The notes under the pieces are model-generated. The model had not been told where the DNA came from, did not search any database, and saw only the letters and a program-made list of their open reading frames with translations. 8,000 bases of DNA from an uncultured Porphyromonadaceae bacterium (lineage in GTDB: Bacteria > Bacteroidota > Bacteroidia > Bacteroidales > Muribaculaceae), in assembly GCA_947174735.1 (NCBI GenBank), contig CAMWKC010000091.1, forward strand, positions 1 through 8,000, written 5' to 3'. A program made the position numbers and the translations under genes. Positions 1 through 7,094 of this stretch are shown piece by piece. Within the stretch, counting starts at the first letter, position 1, and each line of letters opens with the position of its first letter.

Positions 1-514
<514 letters not shown>

Positions 515-567
515 TTAGTGAGTTTGATTTTTCTTACCTGTCAGTTGTGTATCATCACGGCATGTTT

Positions 568-594
568 CCGGTGCCTTACGCGGTCAGGTACCGG
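568..594 (-). other. Hairpin in the predicted nifJ leader
   Basis: CCGGTGCC (568-575) and GGTACCGG (587-594) can form an 8-bp stem around an 11-nt loop. In minus-sense RNA one pair is an A-C mismatch; in plus-sense it would be G-U. No T-run follows on either strand, so it does not look like an intrinsic terminator. The rest of the 494-742 gap is AT-rich and shows no reading frame with recognisable protein character. Confidence 0.3.
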
Positions 595-636
595 CTATAC
601 AATACAGTATACTACCGTGAGTGACATACGTTTCGG

Positions 637-644
637 CAAAGTTA
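637..644 (-). promoter_or_regulatory. Bacteroidales-type -7 box of the nifJ promoter
   Basis: On the minus strand this reads TAACTTTG, a full match to the Bacteroidales -7 consensus TAnnTTTG, followed by CCGAAACG. No TTTG-like -33 element is present at the usual 19-21 bp upstream; that stretch is AT-rich. The predicted start of transcription is near 630, so the nifJ leader would be about 137 nt. The box lies downstream of the dbpA stop, so it can serve nifJ independently. Confidence 0.6.
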
Positions 645-742
645 ATAATTTTTTCTATAATTCTATTATTTTACATGCCTATTTTGTGCCTCTCTTATCC
701 TCCGTTAATCTTTATACAACTATTATATCCTTATAGCTGTAA

Positions 743-2077
743 TCAGTTCACTTCAGTGACACGTCGTTTATCTCCTTTTATCTTAGTCGTCCTGGCTATC
801 TTTTCAACTTCCGGTACCCACCGACTTGGTAAAGCCACAAGACTGTAATGGTCATAGAGATCAATTTTACCTATCTCGTCACCCGGTACCCCACACTGTT
901 TCGTAAGAAAGCCGACTATGTCGCCTTTAGAAAGTTTCTCTTTTTTACCGGCAGAAATATTCAATGTGCTAAGTCCAGAACGCATATTGGCTTGTGACGA
1001 AGTATCGAGGTGACGTGTATCGTCAAATTCAACGTAAGGTTTAACATCTTCGTCCGGTCCTATCATAATGTATATATCTCCGTCTGCGTCGACACGTGCT
1101 GTACGTCCGTTACGATGTGTATGTACTTCCGGTGTAAGAGCTTGATGATAATGTATTACCGAGGTTACTTTTTCTATATCAAGACCTCGTGCAGCGAGAT
1201 CAGTAGCCACAAGTATCGGTTTACTTCCGTTGTTGAACTGAGCCAATGCCATTTCTCGGTCACGCTGTTCAAGAGCTCCATGATAGAGAACGGCATCTAT
1301 ACCCTGCTGTTTCAGGTATTCAGCTACACGCTCGGCACTCTCACGGTGATTGACAAACACTATGCTGCGGTCAGGACGCTCACCTTTGGTTATATCTCGC
1401 AAAAGTACTGCCAAGGTCTCAAGTTTATCACGTCCGGACGCATCGACACGATGTACTCTCTGACGTCGGCGCACCTCACCACTCTGTCCAAGATAGTCAA
1501 GCGTAAGCGGATTTGTAAGTTTCAGGAAGTCAGGGAGCATTTCAGCACGTGTAGCCGATGTCAGCAGTATCCTGCTAACATTTTTCATACGCTCCACGAG
1601 TTTGCGCATATCATCTTCAAAACCTAATTCAAGCGATTTGTCAAACTCATCGAGTACCAATATACGCACCGGTAACAGGTCTATATTACGACGTTTGGCA
1701 TGATCGAGCAGACGTCCCGGAGTAGCCACTACTATATCGGGTACCACACTGAGCGAATTTACCTCATCCTCAACTTTATGTCCGCCATAAAGCACTGTCA
1801 CTTTATAACCGGCTGCTATCTCGCGTGCTACATTGGCTATCTGTATCACCAATTCCCGCGAAGGAGCTATTATCACTGTCTGCACACGTCCGGTAGACGG
1901 TTTAAGCAATTTCAGCACCGGCAGCAGAAAGGCCAGTGTCTTACCGCTCCCCGTAGGAGACAACAGCATTATGTCGCGTGGCTCCGATGCCGATGCCATC
2001 ATTTTGATCTGCATCGGATTAAGCTCCTCTATATTTAACTTCTCATGTATCAGTGGTAGAAATTCTTTCTCTCTCAT
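743..2077 (-). CDS. dbpA: DbpA-like DEAD-box ATP-dependent RNA helicase (DEFD variant)
   Basis: This 444-residue protein is close in length to E. coli DbpA (457). DbpA unwinds RNA during assembly of the large ribosomal subunit and is targeted to 23S rRNA hairpin 92 by its C-terminal domain (family knowledge). Visible motifs in order are: a Q-motif-like LNPMQIKM (19-26), Walker A SPTGSGKT (40-47), APSREL (71-76), TPGR (119-122), motif II DEFD (143-146), SAT (174-176), ATDLAARGLD (291-300) and HRNGRTAR (321-328). Residues about 383-443, beginning KGDIVGFLTKQCG and including IGKIDLYDHYSLVALP, match the DbpA RNA-binding domain. Motif II is DEFD instead of DEAD; both acidic catalytic residues are kept, so it should remain an ATPase. 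It follows recG by 78 bp on the same strand. The helicase call is certain. The DbpA-type call is strong from the C-terminal domain, but orthology to E. coli dbpA is an inference. Confidence 0.9.
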   Translation of the reverse strand: MREKEFLPLIHEKLNIEELNPMQIKMMASASEPRDIMLLSPTGSGKTLAFLLPVLKLLKPSTGRVQTVIIAPSRELVIQIANVAREIAAGYKVTVLYGGHKVEDEVNSLSVVPDIVVATPGRLLDHAKRRNIDLLPVRILVLDEFDKSLELGFEDDMRKLVERMKNVSRILLTSATRAEMLPDFLKLTNPLTLDYLGQSGEVRRRQRVHRVDASGRDKLETLAVLLRDITKGERPDRSIVFVNHRESAERVAEYLKQQGIDAVLYHGALEQRDREMALAQFNNGSKPILVATDLAARGLDIEKVTSVIHYHQALTPEVHTHRNGRTARVDADGDIYIMIGPDEDVKPYVEFDDTRHLDTSSQANMRSGLSTLNISAGKKEKLSKGDIVGFLTKQCGVPGDEIGKIDLYDHYSLVALPSRWVPEVEKIARTTKIKGDKRRVTEVN

Positions 2078-2088
2078 GTCGTAACAGT

Positions 2089-2157
2089 ATATTCCCCGTA
2101 TGGAATATTCTCTATAAATTATAACAATCTCAGAGGAAGTTTGGCTTATTTTTCCTC
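2089..2157 (-). other. recG-dbpA intergenic region with two small hairpins
   Basis: Two inverted repeats occupy the gap. GAGGAA (2133-2138) pairs with TTCCTC (2152-2157) around a 13-nt loop and overlaps the recG stop codon. ATATTCC (2089-2095) pairs perfectly with GGAATAT (2102-2108) around a 6-nt loop, ending 11 nt before the dbpA start. Neither is followed by a clean T-run on the minus strand, and I found no TAnnTTTG box here. They may be a weak terminator and a leader structure, or chance in AT-rich DNA. Confidence 0.25.
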
Positions 2158-4324
2158 AGCTTATCTGTGACCAGTCTATCTTATGTGCGAATCTGCGGTC
2201 GAGCTCCCGATTGAGTAACTCAATACTATCGGGCGCCAAAGTCATGGGCTTATTACTAAATTCGCCGGCATTGGACGGTACCGTTCCTTCTTTATCCTGA
2301 TACAGTTGAGGCACTGCATCAAGTACCTGACGGGCAGCTTCTCGTGCGCGGGTAAGTATCTGGCCATCACGTGCTAAATCAGCAACCTTCAAACTAAATG
2401 CCAATCCGCTCTGTTGAGTACCCTCCATATCTCCGGGACCACGTAACTTCATATCGGCTTCCGATATAAGAAAGCCATCGGTAGTCTCGGTCATTATCGT
2501 AAGTCGCTTACGTGTGGTAGCCGACATATTGGCTTTACTCATCAGTACACAGTAGCTCTTATCAGCTCCGCGCCCGACACGTCCCCGTAACTGATGAAGT
2601 TGTGACAGACCGAAGCGCTCGGCATTCTCTATAATCATCACACTGGCATTAGGTACATTGACCCCTACTTCTATGACCGTTGTAGCTACCATAATACGGG
2701 TTTTACCTGTAACGAACAGTTGCATCTGATATTCTTTCTCATCGGGTTTCATCTGCCCATGCACAAAACTAACCGGGATATTACGGAAAGTATCACAAAC
2801 CGCCCTATAACCTTCTTCGAGACTTTGCAAATCGAGTTTTTCGTTTTCCTTTATCAACGGATACACAAAATATATCTGACGTCCCTCACGCAATTGCTGT
2901 GCCACAAGACGGTTAACACTCATACGGTTATCAGCATAGCGCAGCATTGTCTCAACAGGTTTGCGCCCCGGAGGTAATTCATCTATTACCGACACTTCAA
3001 GGTCACCATAAACTGTCATAGCAAGTGTACGCGGTATTGGGGTAGCAGTCATAACCAGAACATGAGGAGGAGTAACATTCTTAGCCCATATACGGGCACG
3101 CTGTGCCACACCGAAACGATGCTGTTCGTCGATTACAGCTAATCCGAGACGTGCGAACGTCACACGGTCTTCAAGCAAGGCATGTGTCCCCACTACAAAG
3201 TTTATAGTCCCGTTACGTAAACCTTCATCTATCTCACGCCGTGCCGCTACCCCGGTGCTCCCTGTCAAAAGACGCACTTCAAGTCCAAGCGGAGCACACC
3301 ACTCCTGAAGCGAATCATAATGCTGGGTAGCTAATATTTCTGTAGGTGCCATAAGCACAGCTTGAAAACCGTTGTCCACGGCCATGAGCATAGTCATAAA
3401 AGCCACCATAGTCTTACCGCTACCCACATCACCCTGCAGCAACCGATTCATCTGCCGTCCTGTACGCATGTCACCGCGTATCTCACGCAGCACACGCTTC
3501 TGAGCCCCTGTCAGCTCGAAAGGAAGCTGATTGGCATAGAAGCTGTTAAAATATTTACCTATTGTAGCGAATATATGTCCCTGCACCGATATATTACGCT
3601 GGCGTGCATAGCGTAATATATGTAACTCGATGTAAAAAAGCTCCTCAAACTTCATACGCTCTGTAGCACGTTGTAATTGTGCGGCATCCTTAGGGAAGTG
3701 CATGGCATATAAAGCCTCGCGCAACGGCATGAGATGGCCGGCTGATATTATTTCCGGAGGTAACACTTCAGGCAGTTCGGCAAGTCTGCGGTTTTCAAAC
3801 AGATTGGTAACAAGTGTCTGTATAAGCCGTGACGTCACCCCGCGTTTACGCAGTGCTTCGGTCAGATTATATACTCCTCGCCAGCCGGAAGGAGGTTTCT
3901 GGGGGTCATAAACCTCGACTTCGGGATGAGCCATACTGTAATAGCCATAATAATAAACGGGTTTGCCGAATATCACATAGTCTGTACCGGTACGATACAT
4001 CTCACGTATAGTCTTGATATTACGAAACCATACGCACTGCATCATCTGTTGCCCATCGCTAAAAGTACCTGTAAGGCGAAGTTTAGCGCCCTCGCCCTCC
4101 TCACAGAAACCTACAAAACGCCCCGCTATCTGCAACATAGGAGCATCCTGTGTAAGCTCGGAAATACGGTAAAAACGACTCCGGTCTATATGGCGGAAAG
4201 GGAAGTTATAAAGTAAATCACGAAAAGTATGAATATCGAGTTCCGAAGCCAGTGTTTTAGCCCGGGCTACTCCTACTCCTTTCAGGAAATGTAATGGTGT
4301 GTCGAATATTTCCTTATCGACCAT
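2156..4324 (-). CDS. recG: ATP-dependent DNA helicase RecG
   Basis: RecG is a superfamily 2 double-stranded DNA translocase that remodels stalled replication forks and branch-migrates Holliday junctions in the cytoplasm. The 722-residue product is slightly longer than the E. coli protein (693). Near the N-terminus LKGVGVARAKTL (14-25) is the typical RecG opening, followed by the wedge/OB-fold region (about 60-145). Helicase motifs are Walker A GDVGSGKT (298-305), APTEILA (326-332), DEQHRFG (399-405; the RecG form of DExH), TATPIPRTL (426-434), VATTVIEVGVNVP (546-558) and QLRGRVGRG (578-586). The C-terminal ADMKLRGPGDMEGTQQSG (623-640) is also characteristic. The frame is intact. The gene starts 11 bp after the ispD stop, which implies co-transcription and possibly translational coupling. 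Residues around 675-695, just before the end, look poorly conserved and may be a lineage-specific insertion. Confidence 0.97.
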   Translation of the reverse strand: MVDKEIFDTPLHFLKGVGVARAKTLASELDIHTFRDLLYNFPFRHIDRSRFYRISELTQDAPMLQIAGRFVGFCEEGEGAKLRLTGTFSDGQQMMQCVWFRNIKTIREMYRTGTDYVIFGKPVYYYGYYSMAHPEVEVYDPQKPPSGWRGVYNLTEALRKRGVTSRLIQTLVTNLFENRRLAELPEVLPPEIISAGHLMPLREALYAMHFPKDAAQLQRATERMKFEELFYIELHILRYARQRNISVQGHIFATIGKYFNSFYANQLPFELTGAQKRVLREIRGDMRTGRQMNRLLQGDVGSGKTMVAFMTMLMAVDNGFQAVLMAPTEILATQHYDSLQEWCAPLGLEVRLLTGSTGVAARREIDEGLRNGTINFVVGTHALLEDRVTFARLGLAVIDEQHRFGVAQRARIWAKNVTPPHVLVMTATPIPRTLAMTVYGDLEVSVIDELPPGRKPVETMLRYADNRMSVNRLVAQQLREGRQIYFVYPLIKENEKLDLQSLEEGYRAVCDTFRNIPVSFVHGQMKPDEKEYQMQLFVTGKTRIMVATTVIEVGVNVPNASVMIIENAERFGLSQLHQLRGRVGRGADKSYCVLMSKANMSATTRKRLTIMTETTDGFLISEADMKLRGPGDMEGTQQSGLAFSLKVADLARDGQILTRAREAARQVLDAVPQLYQDKEGTVPSNAGEFSNKPMTLAPDSIELLNRELDRRFAHKIDWSQIS

Positions 4325-4335
4325 ATTCCGGCAGC

Positions 4336-5046
4336 TTATTCTGACGGTTTTGTTTCTACTGCCATCATAAGGGCTTCGGCCACTATAAAGTCAGCAGGAT
4401 TAGTAACCTTAATATTAATAGGTTCTCCTTCGCATAGCGTGATGTTATGACCAAAAGCTTCAACTACTGAAGCATCATCTGTATAAACAGTACCGGCCTT
4501 ACGCTTGGAATAGGCTTCTTTCAACAGAGCCGCATCAAATACCTGAGGAGTCTGAACAGCCACATACTGACTACGGTCAACAGCCTGACTGCTACCATCG
4601 GCACCAAGCTTACGTAGCGAATCAGTGACAGGTACAACCGGTACGGCTGTCTGCATACGGGCGGCTGTCTGCCAACAGCGGGATATGAGGTCACTGCTTA
4701 CCAAAGGTCTGGCAGCATCATGCACGGCTATGAAATCTCCGGCGACAGCTGCCTCTGCCATAAGTCCGTTGGCAACAGATTCGCAACGATCACGCCCGCC
4801 GCAACACAAGCGGTAATCAAAGCGGTCGGCCTCCGGAAGATTATTCCAGATAATATCCCAGTCGTCAAAAAATCCCTTATGTAATACCAACACCAGTTGG
4901 GTAGAAGCATCAGAGTCATGAAATGCTTTCATAGACCACCATATCATCGGACGTCCGCAGAGTTCATGAAACTGTTTAGGCATTTTTCCTCCGGCACGTT
5001 TCCCTTCACCGCCGGCTAATATTATTGCTGTTTTTTTAGCTGACAT
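4336..5046 (-). CDS. ispD: 2-C-methyl-D-erythritol 4-phosphate cytidylyltransferase
   Basis: IspD transfers CMP from CTP to methylerythritol phosphate, the third step of the MEP route to isoprenoid precursors. The 236-residue product has the normal family length (E. coli 236). It has the nucleotide-binding loop LAGGEGKRAGGKMPKQF (10-26), in which Lys24 sits in the conserved PKQF. The CTP-site GGRDRCESVANGL (83-95), VHDAARP (108-114), QTPQVF (165-170), TDDASVVE (189-196) and NIKVTNPADF (211-220) follow. These are the expected order and spacing for IspD, and the TDDAS and KVTNP(A/E)D motifs distinguish it from other sugar or polyol nucleotidyltransferases. A related CDP-ribitol enzyme (TarI) is the main alternative, but there are no teichoic-acid genes nearby. 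The gene heads the ispD-recG-dbpA series. No TAnnTTTG promoter is visible between the hairpin at 5080-5122 and this start. Confidence 0.93.
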   Translation of the reverse strand: MSAKKTAIILAGGEGKRAGGKMPKQFHELCGRPMIWWSMKAFHDSDASTQLVLVLHKGFFDDWDIIWNNLPEADRFDYRLCCGGRDRCESVANGLMAEAAVAGDFIAVHDAARPLVSSDLISRCWQTAARMQTAVPVVPVTDSLRKLGADGSSQAVDRSQYVAVQTPQVFDAALLKEAYSKRKAGTVYTDDASVVEAFGHNITLCEGEPINIKVTNPADFIVAEALMMAVETKPSE

Positions 5047-5079
5047 GTATATAATTGTGTTATGGCTTTAACTAAATCA

Positions 5080-5122
5080 CATACGCCGTGGAGCGGGCTG
5101 CCCCCGACTTCCACGGCGTATG
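5080..5122 (-). terminator. Strong two-part hairpin between fabG and ispD, probable terminator
   Basis: CATACGCCGTGGA (5080-5092) and TCCACGGCGTATG (5110-5122) form a perfect 13-bp stem. Inside the 17-nt loop, CGGG (5094-5097) and CCCG (5103-5106) form a further 4-bp stem. Reading with fabG, the hairpin lies 39 nt past the stop and is followed by TGATTTAGTT, a poor T-run. On the plus strand it is followed by a T-rich stretch (5121-5145), a better terminator tail, but no plus-strand gene precedes it. The best reading is a terminator or transcript-end stabiliser for fabG; attenuation of ispD is possible. Confidence 0.65.
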
Positions 5123-5161
5123 AATTTATTTTATAATTTTATTCTAATTACAGTAGAGTAA

Positions 5162-5908
5162 TTACATATTCATACCACCGTCTACCTGAATTACCTGACC
5201 GGTAACATAACCGGACATATCGGAAGCAAGGAAAGTAGCTACATTAGCTATATCTTCTACCTTACCGCCACGGCGTAAAGGTATCTTAGCGGTCCATTCC
5301 TTACGTACCTCGTCGGGCAGAGCTTCTGTCATAGCAGTCTCTATGAAACCCGGAGCTATAGCATTGGCACGGATATTGCGTGATCCAACTTCCTGAGCTA
5401 TACTTTTAGCCAAAGCTATAAGACCTGCTTTAGAAGCGGCATAATTGCACTGTCCGGCGTTGCCGTGTACACCTACTACAGATGCCATGTTTATAATGCT
5501 ACCGCTACGCTGACGCAACATAATGGGCAGAACAGCATGTATAAAGTTGAAGGCCGATTTCAGGTTTACAGCTATTACTGCATCCCACTGAGCTTCGGTC
5601 ATACGCATCATCAGACCGTCTTTGGTAATACCTGCATTGTTAACAAGTATATCTATACGGCCGAAATCATTTTTAATCTGATCTACCACCTCTTCAGTCT
5701 GCTTGAAATCAGCGGCATTAGAAGCATAACCTTTGACCTTAACGCCGTAGGCAGCTATTTCTTCTTCTGTCTTCTTGCCGTTCTCATCAATTACAAGGTC
5801 CGTAAAGGCGATGTTAGCACCTTCCGAGGCAAATTTGAGTGCCAGAGCCTTGCCGATACCACGGGCTGCACCTGTGATAAGGGCTGTTTTACCTTCGAGT
5901 AGTTTCAT
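5162..5908 (-). CDS. fabG: 3-oxoacyl-[acyl-carrier-protein] reductase
   Basis: FabG reduces 3-oxoacyl-ACP to 3-hydroxyacyl-ACP with NADPH, the first reductive step of each fatty-acid elongation cycle. The 248-residue protein is a classical short-chain dehydrogenase/reductase of normal length. It has the cofactor loop TGAARGIG (12-19), NNAG (90-93), and the catalytic set Asn115 (in NLKSAF), Ser143 (in INMASVVG), Tyr156 and Lys160 (in YAASK). PGFIETAMT (186-194) and the C-terminal GQVIQVDGGMNM are also typical of FabG. The start is preceded by an A-rich leader with no Shine-Dalgarno sequence, as usual in Bacteroidota. It lies 197 bp downstream of the KAS III gene, with the repeat array between them, and shares its direction. 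Its position supports a role in the same elongation chemistry. Paralogous reductases of this fold are common, so the substrate is inferred from motif quality and context. Confidence 0.92.
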   Translation of the reverse strand: MKLLEGKTALITGAARGIGKALALKFASEGANIAFTDLVIDENGKKTEEEIAAYGVKVKGYASNAADFKQTEEVVDQIKNDFGRIDILVNNAGITKDGLMMRMTEAQWDAVIAVNLKSAFNFIHAVLPIMLRQRSGSIINMASVVGVHGNAGQCNYAASKAGLIALAKSIAQEVGSRNIRANAIAPGFIETAMTEALPDEVRKEWTAKIPLRRGGKVEDIANVATFLASDMSGYVTGQVIQVDGGMNM

Positions 5909-5919
5909 TGTTTATTGGG

Positions 5920-6101
5920 TTTGAGTTATCGGAATTATCAGAGCTGTCGGAGTTATCCGAATTAATCGGAGTTATCAGAGCTATCGGAACTGTCGGAGCT
6001 ATCGGAAGAGTCTGATAATTCAGAGAACTCTGATAATTCGGAGAACTCCGACAATTCGGATAGCTCCGATAACTCCGATTAATTCAAACAGCTCCGATTA
6101 T
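5920..6101 (-). repeat. Array of 9-bp repeats forming one long inverted repeat between fabH and fabG
   Basis: About twenty 9-bp units with an anchor TCNGA fill the gap between the two genes. Left-half units read like TCGGAGTTA, TCAGAGCTG or TCGGAACTG. Right-half units read like TCCGATAAC, TCTGATAAT or TCCGACAAT, the reverse complement of the left type. The symmetry centre is near 6022. Positions 5959-6007 pair with 6085-6037: 43 of 49 are Watson-Crick, including 18 in a row at the base. A weaker extension joins 5947-5958 to 6097-6086. The 29-nt apical part (6008-6036) can form a small TCTGA/TCAGA hairpin. Each half carries one extra A/T that shifts the 9-bp register at mirror-image places (5965 and 6082-6083). 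The array begins 5 bp after the fabH stop codon and ends about 11 bp before the fabG start. No T-run follows on the minus strand. Its role is unknown: it may be a transcript-processing or stabilising hairpin, or a copy of a dispersed repeat. Confidence 0.9.
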
Positions 6102-6105
6102 GCCA

Positions 6106-7050
6106 TCACACCTCGACTATGAAGCAGCCGCATGAGTAGCCGCCGCCAAATACCATCAAGGCTATCTTATCGCCTTTAGCCAACTGATCGATATTCTGAC
6201 TCAGCACGAGCGGTGCCGAAGCCGAGCCGGTATTACCAAGCTCCTCAATGTTATTCATGAATTTCTCCATAGGCAACTCAAGCATGTGGGCTACCTGAGC
6301 TACAATCCGTTTGTTAGCCTGATGACAGATAAACGTCCTGAGATCATCTGAAGAAAGTCCGGTATTGGCCAGCGAGTGTTTGAGAGCATGTATCATATAT
6401 TTACAGGCATGCAAAAATACATCGCGTCCGTCAGGCATAGTGATACCATCCTCTTTAGGACGCAGTTTTACACCGGCCGGACCTTTGCCTATATGACCGA
6501 GTCCTTCAGTGTAGACATCAAGTATTTTCATATCACTGTCGCTCTGACGGTCCTTCGATATAAAGAAGGCCACAGCTCCGTCTCCCCAGAGATGACCGGA
6601 TTTAGGATCCGTTTCATTGCTATAATAGGAGTTATGTTCGCTGCATACCAGCAATGCTTTTGAGGCTTTACCGGCAGCAAAATAACCCTCTATAACTTCC
6701 AGAGCGTTAATAAATGATGAACAGGCGGCCGACATATAGAAGGCTTTGGCATTATCAATGCCGTAATGACGCTGTGCGACATGAGCCAGCGTAGCTACAG
6801 TATCATATACCGAATAGGAAGCCGACACTATCAGGTCTACTTCCTTTATGTCGTAAGGAAGTGTCTTCAGGGCCTCGTCTATGGCAGCGAGACCCATCGT
6901 ATCGGCATTCTCACCCTCACTGGCACGCGAACGCGTCTGTATACCGGTGCGTTGTACGATCCAATCCGGAGTCAGGCCGTTGAGCTTCTCAAAGTAAGCA
7001 TTGTCAATTCTGTCTGCGGGCACATAATGGCCCATGGAGTTGATATACAT
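6106..7050 (-). CDS. fabH: 3-oxoacyl-[acyl-carrier-protein] synthase III (KAS III) family
   Basis: KAS III enzymes condense an acyl-CoA starter with malonyl-ACP to begin fatty-acid synthesis. The 314-residue protein is close to E. coli FabH (317). It has the family triad: Cys110 in SAACSSF (107-113), His243 in HQANKRI (243-249) and Asn273 in GNTGSAS (272-278). DWIVQRTGI (29-37), WGDGAVAFF (155-163), MPDGRDVF (205-212) and the C-terminal FGGGYSCGC (301-309) are further family landmarks. The canonical GNTSAAS is GNTGSAS here, and the segment before the Cys (AFYMSAAC) lacks the usual D-x-x-A-A-C aspartate, so it is somewhat divergent. It starts 44 bp after the tetR stop and precedes fabG, so the three are likely one operon. 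It may be the housekeeping FabH or a second KAS III for a specialised starter (DarB-like or branched-chain). Fold and chemistry are secure; the exact role is not. Confidence 0.85.
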   Translation of the reverse strand: MYINSMGHYVPADRIDNAYFEKLNGLTPDWIVQRTGIQTRSRASEGENADTMGLAAIDEALKTLPYDIKEVDLIVSASYSVYDTVATLAHVAQRHYGIDNAKAFYMSAACSSFINALEVIEGYFAAGKASKALLVCSEHNSYYSNETDPKSGHLWGDGAVAFFISKDRQSDSDMKILDVYTEGLGHIGKGPAGVKLRPKEDGITMPDGRDVFLHACKYMIHALKHSLANTGLSSDDLRTFICHQANKRIVAQVAHMLELPMEKFMNNIEELGNTGSASAPLVLSQNIDQLAKGDKIALMVFGGGYSCGCFIVEV

Positions 7051-7094
7051 AAGTGGAATATAAGGCTCTTAAAGGGTTTATGATGTGCCGACCA

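Noticed and set aside
518..848. Two overlapping short plus-strand frames of 72 and 75 codons with hydrophobic translations in the nifJ-dbpA gap.
   Set aside because: They come from AT-rich promoter DNA, one runs into the end of the helicase gene, and neither has a promoter or a sensible small-membrane-protein layout.
1010..1627. A 205-codon open frame on the plus strand opposite the dbpA-like helicase.
   Set aside because: It lies wholly antisense to a gene with all helicase motifs, its Cys-, His- and Tyr-rich translation resembles no protein family, and it has no promoter box. It is a shadow frame.
5966..6082. A plus-strand frame through the repeat array reads as Ser-Glu-Leu then Ser-Asp-Asn repeats with mostly third-position changes, looking like a coding low-complexity peptide; the minus strand gives a similar peptide.
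   Set aside because: It has no ATG, GTG or TTG start, is bounded by TAA directly before (5963-5965) and at its end (6080-6082), and the same pattern on both strands follows automatically from the 9-bp unit and its dyad symmetry.
5920..6101. The 9-bp repeat array considered as a CRISPR array or as binding-site iterons of an origin.
   Set aside because: CRISPR repeats are longer and separated by unique spacers; here units are contiguous and degenerate. There is no replication initiator gene nearby, and inverted halves are not typical of iterons.
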